DNA of 64,000 nucleotides, from assembly GCF_900230185.1 (NCBI RefSeq), contig NZ_OCSR01000002.1, positions 1,178,001 through 1,242,000 of the forward strand, written 5' to 3'. Below, piece by piece: positions 53,031 through 62,563 of the stretch. The position numbers and the translations under genes are program-made. How positions within the stretch are numbered: the first letter of the stretch is position 1; every line of letters starts with the position of its first letter. The DNA is from Burkholderia sp. OK233 (lineage in GTDB: Bacteria > Pseudomonadota > Gammaproteobacteria > Burkholderiales > Burkholderiaceae). The notes beneath the pieces were generated by a model that was not told where the DNA came from, searched no databases, and saw nothing but the letters and a program-made list of their open reading frames with translations.

Positions 53031-54029
53031 TCAGTCGGACTCGCCGGAAGAGTCGTCAGCCGCAAGATCGGCCTGTTCCGGCCAGAGCCACGGATGCGGC
53101 GACGCGCGCCGGTAACCTTCCGCTCCCATCAGCAGGTCCAGCGTGAGACTGGCGAGATCGTCCGCGAACGGCTCGAAATCGTAGTCCTTCGACTGAATGC
53201 CGATTTTCCGGTAAGTATGGCATTCGTCGCACGACTCCGCCTTCAATGCGGCGTTCCTGGAATCGGCTTCCCGGGTGGCCTCGTCCGCGTCCTGCGAGCC
53301 GACGGCGTGATAGGCAATACCTTTGGTCGAATCGCAGTTCGAACATTTCGCGCGGACCATGTGCCACTCCGTCGCACACAGGCCGCATTGCAGGTAGCGG
53401 TAATTGTCATACGCACCGCCCACGCGCACCATGCTCGCCACCGGATGCGATCCGCACACTGGACACAGGCCCAGCGTCTCGATGTAGGGCACCTCACGCC
53501 TGTCGATGTCGGCAGCGAGGTCGGTCCATACGACTTGCAGCGCGGCCATGATGAACGGCGCGCTCGCCGGATCGACTTCCTCGAAGCGCTGCGCGAAGAT
53601 CGCATCGGCCTGAGCATCGAGCGTGACCTGGTCCAGCGTTCGCAGCTTTTCAATGAGCGCTTCGAGCGGCGGTGTGAGCGGACCGGAGGCTTGCACCTTG
53701 TCGAGCAGCTGCAGCAAAACGTTGTGCCACGCCGGATCGCGCGCGCCGGAGAGCGCCGGAATCAGCGGCATGGAATGCTGCTGCGCACTCGCGATCAACT
53801 CGGCGCTGGGCGGCTTCGCCTTGAAGCCGGTGATCACGGCTTGCTGCGCGTCCGCCAGCACGGCCATCAAACGCAAATAGCCGGCGATCGGATTGCTGAG
53901 CGCAGCCAGTTGGCGCAGCCGCGCGGCGCGCGCCGAAAAGACCGCCAGCCGTTCCGGCGTACGGATGCGGGGAATCGCCGTGTGATCGAGCGATTCGATA
54001 TCGCCGGCCTCAAGAATGCGTTGAACCAA
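53031..54029 (-). CDS. fdhE: formate dehydrogenase accessory protein FdhE
   Basis: A 332-residue cytoplasmic protein needed for maturation of membrane-bound formate dehydrogenases. Four CxxC pairs of the iron/zinc-binding domain are visible: LCPVCGSHP, QCGLCATEW, KCSNCDSTK and SCDECHTY. The start is TTG 54029 with GAGG upstream; an ATG alternative is not obvious. It lies between fdnI and selA. A strong hairpin upstream (54065-54100) may lower its expression relative to the structural genes. Confidence 0.94.
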   Translation of the reverse strand: MVQRILEAGDIESLDHTAIPRIRTPERLAVFSARAARLRQLAALSNPIAGYLRLMAVLADAQQAVITGFKAKPPSAELIASAQQHSMPLIPALSGARDPAWHNVLLQLLDKVQASGPLTPPLEALIEKLRTLDQVTLDAQADAIFAQRFEEVDPASAPFIMAALQVVWTDLAADIDRREVPYIETLGLCPVCGSHPVASMVRVGGAYDNYRYLQCGLCATEWHMVRAKCSNCDSTKGIAYHAVGSQDADEATREADSRNAALKAESCDECHTYRKIGIQSKDYDFEPFADDLASLTLDLLMGAEGYRRASPHPWLWPEQADLAADDSSGESD

Positions 54030-54064
54030 AGTATCGACCTCTGAAAACTGCGCTGAAAACTGAA

Positions 54065-54100
54065 GAGCCGCCGCAGTTCGTCGAACAGGGACGGCGGCTC
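54065..54100 (-). terminator. hairpin between fdnI and fdhE
   Basis: A 9-bp stem GAGCCGCCG/CGGCGGCTC (54065-54073 and 54092-54100) with an inner GTTCG/CGAAC stem. On the leftward mRNA it is followed by TTCAGTTTTC, so it could be a partial terminator or RNA processing/stabilising site that sets fdnGHI above fdhE-selAB. Confidence 0.55.
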
Positions 54101-54148
54101 AGCGTGCGTGGCAAGTTGCGCCACGCTTTTCCCTATCTTTTACCGATC

Positions 54149-54814
54149 CTACTTGCCGATGATTTCCTTGAACCAGTTCGGATGATGCTTTCGCGCCCAG
54201 CCATAGGTCACAGTCCCGCGCGTCATCGCGCCGATCGAGCCCTTGATCCACAGCGCTGCATAAATATGCACGACGATGCCGACGATCAGCACGAACGCAG
54301 CCGCAGCATGAACCAGCGCTGCGAGGCGGATGATCTCGATCGGGAAATAGAACGAGAAATAGCGCCGCCAGATCACAATGCCGCTCGCCAGCAACAGCAG
54401 CAGGCAAATCACCATAGTGAAAAATAGCAGCTTTTGACCGGCGTTGTACTTTCCGATCGCGGGGAGCTTTTCCTCACGATTGTTGAGCACGTCGTCGATC
54501 TGCTTCATCCACTGGATGTCGGCTTTGTCCAGATAATTGTGATGCCAGAAGCGCAACGCAAGAATCAGGAACGACAGGAACATCACGCAACCGACAAACG
54601 GATGCAGAATCCGCGTCCATTGCCCGCCGCCAAAGATCGCGTAGAGCCACGACATCGCCGGATGAAACATGGCGAGGCCGGAGAGCGCCAGCAGGACGAA
54701 CGTGATGGCGGTGATCCAGTGATTCGTCCGTTCATTCGGCGTGTAGCGCTGGATCAGGCTGTTGCCCTTCACATCTTTCAGCACAACGTGCTCGTGATTT
54801 TCAGCGTGCTTCAT
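54149..54814 (-). CDS. fdnI: formate dehydrogenase gamma subunit, cytochrome b556
   Basis: A 221-residue inner-membrane di-haem protein. ATG 54814 has GGGAGG upstream and overlaps the fdnH end by 14 bp; an in-frame earlier ATG at 54853 is less likely. Four helices are visible (WITAITFVLLALSGLAMFH, FVGCVMFLSFLILALRFWHH, LLFFTMVICLLLLLASGIVI, LVHAAAAFVLIVGIVVHIYA) with the haem-ligand His in HPF, WHH and VHA/VHIY. It passes electrons from the beta subunit to quinone. N and O types of formate dehydrogenase cannot be separated here. Confidence 0.94.
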   Translation of the reverse strand: MKHAENHEHVVLKDVKGNSLIQRYTPNERTNHWITAITFVLLALSGLAMFHPAMSWLYAIFGGGQWTRILHPFVGCVMFLSFLILALRFWHHNYLDKADIQWMKQIDDVLNNREEKLPAIGKYNAGQKLLFFTMVICLLLLLASGIVIWRRYFSFYFPIEIIRLAALVHAAAAFVLIVGIVVHIYAALWIKGSIGAMTRGTVTYGWARKHHPNWFKEIIGK

Positions 54815-55733
54815 CGGATGCCTCCCGGGAACGGCGTGCTTCATCGGCTTCATGCTGTGCTTCGGCCTCTTCCGCCTCCGTCACCTCGTTCGGACCGACA
54901 CGGGTGTAGTGGAAGAACCCTGCCACCGCAGCAAACGCGATCCCTGCCAACGCCAGCGGTTTCGCTAGACCCTTCCATAGGTAAACCATCGCGCTGATCT
55001 TCGGATTCTGCGGCAAACCGTGATACAGGTTGGCTTTGTCGGCGTGATGCAGCACATACATCACATGCGTGCCGCCCACGCCGGCAGGATCGTATAAACC
55101 GGCGTTCTGGAAACCGCGCTCCTTCAGATCGACAATCCGATCCGCCGCCTGCTGCTTCATGTCCTCCTTGGTGCCGAACATGATCGCGCCGGTCGGGCAG
55201 GTCTTCACACAAGCCGGTTCCTGACCGACAGCCACGCGGTCCGAACACAGCGTGCACTTGTACGCGCGGTTGTCCTTCTTCGAAATGCGCGGCACGTTGA
55301 ACGGGCAACCGGTTATGCAATAGCCGCAGCCAATGCAGTTTTCCTCGTGAAAATCCACGATGCCGTTCGTGTACTGCACGATCGCGCCCGGCGAGGGACA
55401 CGCCTTCAGACAGCCCGGATCCTCGCAGTGCATGCAGCCGTCCTTACGGATCAGCCACTCGAGATCGCCTTCGGTGTTCTCGTACTCCGAGAACCGCATG
55501 ACGGTCCACGAATGCTCAGACAGATCGCGCGGGTTGTCGTAGATGCCGGTTGTCGTGCCGATCTCGTCGCGCAGATCGTTCCACTCCATACAGGCCGTCT
55601 GACACGCCTTGCAGCCAATGCACTTCGATACATCGATGAGCTTGGCGACCGTGCCCGTCACCGGCTCACGCACTTGCGGTTCGGGCAAGGTCGTGGCCGA
55701 GAGGCGTTTGATATCCAGTGATTGCAGTGCCAT
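54801..55733 (-). CDS. fdnH: formate dehydrogenase beta subunit (4Fe-4S)
   Basis: A 310-residue iron-sulfur protein with four cysteine clusters: CIGCKACQTACMEWNDLRD, CMHCEDPGCLKACPSPGAIV, CIGCGYCITGCPFNVPRI and CTLCSDRVAVGQEPACVKTC. A single C-terminal helix (PLALAGIAFAAVAGFFHYT) anchors it in the membrane facing the periplasm. The length and order match FdnH/FdoH. It begins 9 bp after the fdnG stop and overlaps fdnI. Confidence 0.95.
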   Translation of the reverse strand: MALQSLDIKRLSATTLPEPQVREPVTGTVAKLIDVSKCIGCKACQTACMEWNDLRDEIGTTTGIYDNPRDLSEHSWTVMRFSEYENTEGDLEWLIRKDGCMHCEDPGCLKACPSPGAIVQYTNGIVDFHEENCIGCGYCITGCPFNVPRISKKDNRAYKCTLCSDRVAVGQEPACVKTCPTGAIMFGTKEDMKQQAADRIVDLKERGFQNAGLYDPAGVGGTHVMYVLHHADKANLYHGLPQNPKISAMVYLWKGLAKPLALAGIAFAAVAGFFHYTRVGPNEVTEAEEAEAQHEADEARRSREASDEAR

Positions 55734-55742
55734 CTCTTTTCC

Positions 55743-58700
55743 TTATGCCTTTTCGACCTTGACGAGGAACGACTTGAATTCCGGTGTTTGCGAATTCCCG
55801 TCGCCCACGGAGGGCGTCAGCGTATTGACGAGATAGCCCGGTTTCGCGAGCCCCTTGAAGCCCCAATGCAACGGCAACCCGACTGTCTGGACCTTTTTCC
55901 CTTCGATCATCAGCGGTTTGATCCGCTTGGTGACGAGCGCCACGGCAATGATATGCCCGCGGTTGGACGACACCTTCACGCGATCCCCCGCAACCACGCC
56001 CACTTCCTTCGCCAGATCCTCGCCGATCTCCACGAACTGTTGCGGCTGCACGATCGCGTTCAAACGCGCGTGCTTGGTCCAGTAATGGAAATGTTCGGTC
56101 AGACGATACGTGGTGGCCGTATGCGGGAAGTTCTCATGCGTGCCGAAGGCGGCCCGATCGTCCGGGAACACGCGCGCCGCCGGACTGCTGACGACCAGCT
56201 TGTTATCCGGATGCAGCGGGTTATAGCCGAGCGGCGTTTCAAACGGTTCGTAGTGCTCGGGGAATGGCCCTTCCACCAGACCGTCACGCGAGAAGAAGCG
56301 CGCCACACCCTCCGCATTCATGATGAACGGATTCATGCCGTTTTCAGGCGGCTCATCCACCTTGAAGTCGGGAATGTCGGCACCGCTCCACGTCTTGCCG
56401 TTCCACGCGATCAGCTTGCGCTTGGGGTCGAACGGTTTGCCGCTGACGTCGCACGAAGCGCGGTTGTACAGAATCCGCCGGTTCGCCGGCCACGGCCACG
56501 CCCACGCCCAGTTCAACGTATTGCCGATGCCGGTCGGGTCCGAGTTGTCGCGACGGCCCATCTGGTTGCCCACCTGAGTCCACGCACCACAGAAGATCCA
56601 GCAACCGCTCGCGGTGCTGCCGTCGTCGCGTAATTGCGCGAAGCCCGCCAACTGCTCGCCTTTCTTCGCTAGCACCTTGGTCTTGTCGGTGGGATCGGTC
56701 AAGTCAGCGAGCGCCTTGCCGTTGAACTCCATGGCGATTTCTTCAGGCGTCGGGCTTTCCGGATCGGAGTAAGGCCAGCTCAGGTTGAGAATCGGATCGG
56801 GATACTTGCCGCCGTTCTCCTTATAAGCCTTACGAATGCGCAGCCACAGCCCCGACATGATCTCGAGGTCGCTCTTCGCTTCACCCGGGCCGTCGGCGCC
56901 CTGCCAGTGCCACTGCAGCACGCGGCTGGAACTGACCAGCGAGCCGCGTTCTTCGGCGAAACAGGTGGTCGGCAGACGGAAAACTTCCGTTTGAATCGTC
57001 GACGGATCGACGTCGTTGAACTCGCCGAAGTTCTTCCAGAACTCCGACGTTTCTGTGGCTAGCGGATCCATGATGACGAGCCACTTCAGCCTGGCCAGAC
57101 TCGCGCCGATCTTCGCCTTGTTCGGCGCCGCGGCGAGCGGGTTGAAGCCCTGCGCGATGTAGCCGGTCATCTTGCCTTGATTCATCAGCTCGAAGACCTG
57201 CAGCATGTCGTATGACTTATCAAGCTTCGGCAGATAGTCGTAGCCGAAGTTGTTCCCGGCGGTCGCGTTATCGCCCCACCACGACTTCATGAAGCTGACA
57301 TGAAACGCCCGGTAGTTGCGCCAGTAGCTCAACTGGTTGGGCCGCAACGGCTGGCTCGCGCGCTTCGTGATGAAGGCGTCGAAGTCCTGCTCTGCTTCCA
57401 TCGGCAGCGTCATGTAGCCCGGCAACAGGTTCGACATCAAACCAAGGTCGGTCAAACCCTGAATGTTCGAGTGACCGCGCAGCGCGTTCATGCCGCCGCC
57501 CGCAATGCCGATGTTGCCCAGCAGCAATTGCACCATCGCGCCGGTACGGATGATCTGCGCACCGATCGAATGATGCGTCCAGCCGAGCGCGTACAGGATC
57601 GTGCCGGCACGTCCGGGGACGGCCGTCGACGCCAGCATCTCGCACACCTTGAGGAATTTTTCCTTCGGCGTGCCGCAGGTCCTCTCGACCTGCTCCGGCG
57701 TATAGCGCGAGTAGTGCTGCTTCATCAGCTGATAGACGCAGCGCGGGTGCTGCAGCGTCGGATCGATTTTGGCGTAACCGTCGTCGCCGATCTCGTAGTC
57801 CCACGTGCTCTTGTCGTAGCTGCGTTTATCCGCGTCGTAGCCGGAATACAGGCCGTCTGTGAACGAGAAATCCTCGCGCACGATGAACGGCATATCCGTG
57901 TAATTCTTGACGTACTCGTGCTGAATCTTGTCGTTGGTGAGCAAATAGTTGATCACCCCGCCCAGGAACACGATGTCCGAGCCGGTGCGAATCTGCGCGT
58001 AGTAATCCGCGACCGATGCCGTACGCGTAAAGCGCGGATCGACCACGATCAACGTTGCCTTGCGGTGCGCCTTCGCTTCCGTGACCCATTTGAAACCGCA
58101 CGGGTGCGCCTCCGCCGCATTGCCGCCCATCACGAGAATCACATCCGCGTTCTTGATGTCGACCCAATGGTTCGTCATCGCTCCGCGGCCAAACGTCGGG
58201 GCAAGACCTGCCACCGTCGGGCCGTGTCAAACACGCGCCTGATTATCGAATGCGAGCATGCCAAGACTGCGGACAGTCTTGTGCGTCAAATAGCCCACTT
58301 CATTGCTACCGGCCGATGCTGCGAGCATGCCGGTGGTCAGCCAGCGGTTGACCTTCCTGCCGTCTTCCGTCGTCTCGACGAAATTGGCATCGCGGTCTTC
58401 CTTCATCAGCCTGGCGATACGATCGAGCGCGTCTTCCCAGGAAATCCGCTTCCATTCATTCGATCCAGCCGCGCGGTACTCCGGATACTTCAGACGGCTC
58501 GGACTGTGAATGAAGTCGATCAGGCTTGCGCCCTTCGGGCACAACGTGCCGCGGTTCACCGGATGATCAGGATCGCCTTCAATGTGGATGATGCTGGATT
58601 TTGCATTCTTGGCGTTGTCGCCAAGTCCGTACATCAGGATGCCGCAGCCCACCGAACAGTACGGGCAGGTGTTGCGGGTTTCCGTTGTGCGCGACAGTTT

Positions 58701-58817
58701 GTACTGACGAACCTCAGCCAGCGCGGGTGCCGGAGAGAAGCCCATGAGGGCCAAACTTGATCCGGCGAGCGTGGTGGCGGAGACCTTCAGAAACTGTCGC
58801 CGGGACATGTGGGTCAT
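55743..58817 (-). CDS. fdnG: formate dehydrogenase alpha subunit, selenocysteine-containing
   Basis: A 1,024-residue molybdo/tungsto-bis-MGD enzyme that oxidises formate to CO2 in the periplasm. An N-terminal Tat signal (MSRRQFLKVSATTLAGSSLA) leads to the 4Fe-4S motif CPYCSVGC. An in-frame TGA at 58227-58229 (residue 197, corresponding to Sec196 of E. coli FdnG) lies in the conserved context DNQARV-Sec-HGPTVAGLAP. A SECIS hairpin follows. The frame would otherwise be split at this codon into 55743-58214 and 58227-58817; it is one gene. It is the first gene of the leftward series and diverges from selD. Confidence 0.97.
58190..58229 (-). promoter_or_regulatory. bacterial SECIS element in fdnG
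   Basis: Directly after the TGA (58229-58227) the mRNA forms a hairpin with stem GGCA/TGCC and apical loop GGTCT (58200-58212), 14 nt downstream. The loop matches the SelB-binding GGUCU loop of E. coli fdnG and fdhF. Confidence 0.85.
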
Positions 58818-59073
58818 GTAATGGCCTCGGCTCTTTTGGGGATACTAATAACGATTATAGAGGCCGATATGAAGTCCTGCAGCCAGACTATCCATTCCAT
58901 TCAACTCGTTAAATATGAAGTACTACAGCCGATTTCGACGGACCCGGGCATGATTTCCTTTGCGTCAGTTGATTGCATCCGCAACGACCCACCCCGTGGG
59001 CGGCCGCTATCCTGCGCCGCGCGCGAACAACCGCCATAATGTGGTCATTCGAAGCCTGAAATCCGCACCATAC
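58818..59073. promoter_or_regulatory. divergent promoter region of fdnGHI and selD
   Basis: 256 bp between the fdnG and selD starts. It contains an AT-rich stretch at 58845-58925 suited to promoters. A GAGG site for fdnG is at about 58825-58830. The selD site is weak. No operator could be identified by eye. Confidence 0.5.
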
Positions 59074-60138
59074 ATGACCGACACCCTCCCCACCGCAAAC
59101 CCTTCGCCCCGCCTGACCAGCCTGTCGCACGGCGGAGGCTGCGGCTGCAAGATCGCCCCCGGCCTGCTTGCCGATCTGCTCAAGCGCAGCGCGCCGCTGC
59201 CGTTCTTTCCCGACCTGCTGGTCGGCAACGATACCGCCGACGACGCCGCCGTCTACAGGCTCAACGACGAACAGGCAATCGTCGCCACCACCGACTTCTT
59301 CATGCCGATCGTCGACGACCCGTTCGACTTCGGCCGCATTGCCGCAACCAATGCGCTGTCCGACGTCTACGCGATGGGCGGCAAGCCGATCATGGCGCTG
59401 GCGATCGTCGGCATGCCGATCAATGTGCTGCCGCACGACGTGATCGCGGCAGTGCTGAAGGGTGGCGAGTCCGTCTGCGCCGAAGCCGGCATTCCCCTCG
59501 CCGGCGGTCATTCAATCGATTCGGTGGAGCCCATCTATGGCCTGGTTGCGATCGGCGTGGTCGATCCTCGACGTGTCAAACGCAATGCCGGTGCGCGGGC
59601 GGGCGACGTGCTGATCCTCGGCAAGCCGCTGGGCGTGGGTGTGCTGTCGGCGGCATTGAAAAAGGACCGGCTCGATTCAAACGGCTATGCCGCGATGATC
59701 GCGGCCACGACCAAGCTCAACCGGCCGGGCGCGGCGCTGTCCACGCTCGACGGCGTGCATGCCCTCACGGACATCACTGGTTTCGGCTTGCTGGGCCATA
59801 CGTTTGAATTGGCCCGCGGGTCGAATCTGACCGCCCGCGTGCGCTATGCGGATCTGCCCTGGCTGCCGGACGTGGTCAGCTTCGCGGAAGCCGGCATTTT
59901 TACCGGCGCTTCGGGGCGCAACTGGGACGCTTACGGTAAAGACATCGTTTTGCCTTCCTCATTGCCGTCGACGGCCCGTACCCTGCTCACCGATCCGCAA
60001 ACCTCGGGCGGCCTGCTGGTTTCGTGCGCGCCGGAAGCAGTCGACGAGGTGCTCGCCCTGTTCCGTGCCGACGGTTTCGACGAGGCGTGCGTGATCGGCG
60101 AAATGGTCAGCGGAGACAAGCGAGTCGAAGTTATCTGA
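59074..60138 (+). CDS. selD: selenide, water dikinase (selenophosphate synthetase)
   Basis: A 354-residue enzyme that makes selenophosphate, the donor for SelA and MnmH. ATG 59074 fits the family N-terminus; a longer frame to 58960 lacks homology. The active-site motif is HGGGCGCKIAP with Cys in place of Sec and Lys next to it, so this copy does not itself need selenocysteine. Other motifs are VGNDTADDAAVYRLND, TTDFFMPIVDDPFDFGRIAA and ITGFGLLGHTFELARGS. It is followed by mnmH on the same strand. Confidence 0.96.
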   Translation: MTDTLPTANPSPRLTSLSHGGGCGCKIAPGLLADLLKRSAPLPFFPDLLVGNDTADDAAVYRLNDEQAIVATTDFFMPIVDDPFDFGRIAATNALSDVYAMGGKPIMALAIVGMPINVLPHDVIAAVLKGGESVCAEAGIPLAGGHSIDSVEPIYGLVAIGVVDPRRVKRNAGARAGDVLILGKPLGVGVLSAALKKDRLDSNGYAAMIAATTKLNRPGAALSTLDGVHALTDITGFGLLGHTFELARGSNLTARVRYADLPWLPDVVSFAEAGIFTGASGRNWDAYGKDIVLPSSLPSTARTLLTDPQTSGGLLVSCAPEAVDEVLALFRADGFDEACVIGEMVSGDKRVEVI

Positions 60139-60268
60139 GTCGCAGGCGGGTTTCATCGGCGAGGCGAGGCGCAGGTCCTGAAAGCGGCGCTGAACGGCTC
60201 GCCAGCCCGCATTGACGGCGCATGCGATAATTTCGCTTCTCCCGCCGGTCCGTTTCGTCCGTAACCCC

Positions 60269-61336
60269 TTGAAAAACCTACTCGTCAGCCTCGATCAAGC
60301 CGGTGATTTCGATGAAATCATCGACGTGCGCACGCCTTTAGAATTCGCCGAAGACCACATTCCCGGCGCGCTCAACGCGCCTGTGCTGAGCAACGAAGAG
60401 CGTGTTCTGGTCGGCACGACTTACAAACAGGTCTCGCCGTTCGAAGGCACGCGGATCGGCGCGGCGCTGGTTGCGCGCAACATCGCGCATCACCTGGAAA
60501 CCACCTTCGCCGACCGGCCGCGCAACTGGCGGCCGCTCATCTACTGCTGGCGCGGCGGGAAACGTTCGGGTTCGGTCACGACGCTGTTCAACATGATCGG
60601 CTGGCCGGCACGCCAGCTGGACGGCGGCTATAAAGGCTACCGGCGCGCGACGCTGGACACCCTCGAGGCGCTGCCGAAGCAGTTCAACTACATCGCGCTG
60701 GTGGGCCCGACAGGCAGCGGCAAGACGCGCCTGCTCGAAGCGCTGCATCAGGCGGGCGCGCAGACGCTGGACCTGGAAGCGCTGGCCGCCCATCGCGGCT
60801 CGCTGCTGGGCGCATGGGCGGGCATTGCCCAGCCGTCGCAAAAGCGCTTCGACACGCTACTGGTAAGCGCCCTGCGCACGTTCGATCCCAAACGGCCGGT
60901 GTTCGTCGAAGCGGAGAGCCGGCGGATCGGTTCGATTTCACTGCCACTCGCGCTCCTCGACACGTTTCATCAGGGCGCCTGCGTCGAGGTGTTATCGAGT
61001 CACGAAGACCGCGCGGCGTTCCTGCTGCATGACTATGCGCATCTGTTCGACGATCCTGAATCGTTGAAAGCGCAACTGCAGAAGATGATCGGTTTGCATA
61101 GCCGCGAACGTGTCACGGGCTGGCAACACCTCGTTGACGAGAATAGCCGGGCTGAGCTCGCTCGCGAGTTGATCGAACGGCACTATGATCCGGCCTATGC
61201 GCGCAGTAGCCATCAACACTTTGTGCAGTTGCCGCGTGCGTTGCCAATGAATTTTCGGCCCAACGACGCCGATGTCGTTGAGCAGGCGAAGGCCCTGCTT
61301 GCTCAACTCGATAACAGCGCGCTCGCCGTCATCTGA
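60269..61336 (+). CDS. mnmH: tRNA 2-selenouridine synthase MnmH
   Basis: A 355-residue enzyme (SelU/YbbB) that replaces sulfur by selenium in the wobble 2-thiouridine of Lys, Glu and Gln tRNAs. The N-terminal rhodanese domain has the catalytic Cys in IYCWRGGKRSGS; the P-loop is LVGPTGSGKTRLLEALH. The family begins KNLLVSLDQ, so I prefer TTG 60269 over TTG 60212, which is also in frame. Neither has a strong ribosome site. It lies downstream of selD, which supplies selenophosphate. Confidence 0.94.
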   Translation: MKNLLVSLDQAGDFDEIIDVRTPLEFAEDHIPGALNAPVLSNEERVLVGTTYKQVSPFEGTRIGAALVARNIAHHLETTFADRPRNWRPLIYCWRGGKRSGSVTTLFNMIGWPARQLDGGYKGYRRATLDTLEALPKQFNYIALVGPTGSGKTRLLEALHQAGAQTLDLEALAAHRGSLLGAWAGIAQPSQKRFDTLLVSALRTFDPKRPVFVEAESRRIGSISLPLALLDTFHQGACVEVLSSHEDRAAFLLHDYAHLFDDPESLKAQLQKMIGLHSRERVTGWQHLVDENSRAELARELIERHYDPAYARSSHQHFVQLPRALPMNFRPNDADVVEQAKALLAQLDNSALAVI

Positions 61337-61363
61337 CTAAAAACTAACTTAAGACCATTCATC

Positions 61364-62419
61364 ATGCAATCAACCCTTCGGCAGCCCCGTGTCGCCCTTG
61401 GCTGGATCGTGTTTCTGCTGATCGCCGTCGTCGGCCTCTTCTATGTGAAGTGGTTCCCGTACTACAACCGCGCCTTCGTCGCCGCGAGTCAGCATTCCAT
61501 CGGCAAGTCGATCCTGATGGGCACGGCGTCGAGCGCGCCGGCGGCCTCGTGGCAGGCGGCCATCGATTACGCGCTGGCCTACGGCAAGGCGATCTGGCAA
61601 GCCATGGTGCTAGGCCTTCTGCTGGGCTCGGCGGTGCAGGCGCTGATTCCGCCGCAGTGGGTCGCACGCGCGCTCGGCCGGACCGACTTCAGCAGCGTGG
61701 TGAAGGGCGGCCTGATGTCGTTGCCAGGCATGATGTGCACGTGCTGCGCTGCGCCGGTCGTGGCCGGCTTGCGCGCCCGTCAGGCCGCACCGGGCGCGGC
61801 AATCGCGTTCTGGCTGGGCAATACCGCTTTGAATCCGGCCACGCTGATCTTCATGGGCTTCGTGCTCGGCTGGCAATGGATGGGCTTGCGGCTCGCCCTC
61901 GGCCTCGTGATGGTGTTCGGCCTCGGCTATCTGGTGAACCGCATGGTCACGCCGAAGGAAGCCGAAGCGTCGCGCGAAGTCATGGCGCAACTGGTGTCCA
62001 GCGACGAACCAGGCACCGCGTTCACACGCTGGGTGAAAATCCTCGGAACAATGACGCTGCGGCTTATTCCTGAGTACATCGTCCTGGTGCTGATTCTCGG
62101 TGCAGCGCGAGCATGGCTGTTCCCGCACATCGGGCCCGGCATCGACAACAGCCTGCTGTGGATCGTCGCTTTGGCGATCGCCGGAACGTTGTTCGTGATT
62201 CCGACCGCAGGCGAAGTGCCGATCATTCAGGCCATGCTCTCTTTCGGCATGGCCGCAGGCCCGGCTGGCGCTTTGCTGATGACGCTGCCGCTGATCAGCG
62301 TGCCGTCGATGGCCATGCTTGGGCGCTCGTTCCCGAGGCGCGTGCTGACGGTGGTGGCGCTGGCCGTAGTGGTTTGCGGGGTGGTGAGCGGGTTATTGGC
62401 TATCGCTTTGGGCTTCTAA
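61364..62419 (+). CDS. DUF318-like permease with CTCC motif
   Basis: A 351-residue inner-membrane protein with about 8-10 helices. It belongs to the permease family related to ArsP/YraQ (PF03773 type). A cysteine motif in GMMCTCCAAPVVAGLRARQA lies in the first half, and a repeated half has IPTAGEVPIIQAMLSFGMAA. The TCC feature resembles metal(loid)- or organoarsenic-binding sites of ArsP. It starts 28 bp after mnmH, so it belongs to the selD-mnmH unit. Transport of a selenium compound is a reasonable but unproven guess. Confidence 0.85.
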   Translation: MQSTLRQPRVALGWIVFLLIAVVGLFYVKWFPYYNRAFVAASQHSIGKSILMGTASSAPAASWQAAIDYALAYGKAIWQAMVLGLLLGSAVQALIPPQWVARALGRTDFSSVVKGGLMSLPGMMCTCCAAPVVAGLRARQAAPGAAIAFWLGNTALNPATLIFMGFVLGWQWMGLRLALGLVMVFGLGYLVNRMVTPKEAEASREVMAQLVSSDEPGTAFTRWVKILGTMTLRLIPEYIVLVLILGAARAWLFPHIGPGIDNSLLWIVALAIAGTLFVIPTAGEVPIIQAMLSFGMAAGPAGALLMTLPLISVPSMAMLGRSFPRRVLTVVALAVVVCGVVSGLLAIALGF

Positions 62420-62422
62420 ACG

Positions 62423-62557
62423 ATGAAACGTATCGCAGCATTCTGTCTAACGAGCTGGTCGGCCGCGGGCCTTCTCTACTTCGGACAGCATTCGGTGGCC
62501 CTGATCGTCGTCAGCGGGGTCATTGCGCTGGCCGGCTTCGACCTGCTCCGTCCTTGA
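62423..62557 (+). CDS. 44-aa membrane protein
   Basis: Starts at ATG 62423, 4 bp after the permease stop, and ends 7 bp before the convergent MFS gene end. Reads MKRIAAFCLTSWSAAGLLYF, then GQHSVALIVVSGVIALAGFD and LLRP: two hydrophobic stretches, so probably membrane-bound. The tight spacing supports co-translation with the permease, perhaps as a small helper subunit. No family known to me. Confidence 0.6.
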   Translation: MKRIAAFCLTSWSAAGLLYFGQHSVALIVVSGVIALAGFDLLRP

Positions 62558-62563
62558 CGGGAT

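Noticed and set aside
53094..54044. A 316-codon plus-strand frame
   Set aside because: Shadow of fdhE in a GC-rich region.
55743..58817. Two separate formate dehydrogenase alpha genes
   Set aside because: The in-frame TGA is a selenocysteine codon with conserved context and SECIS; it is one gene.
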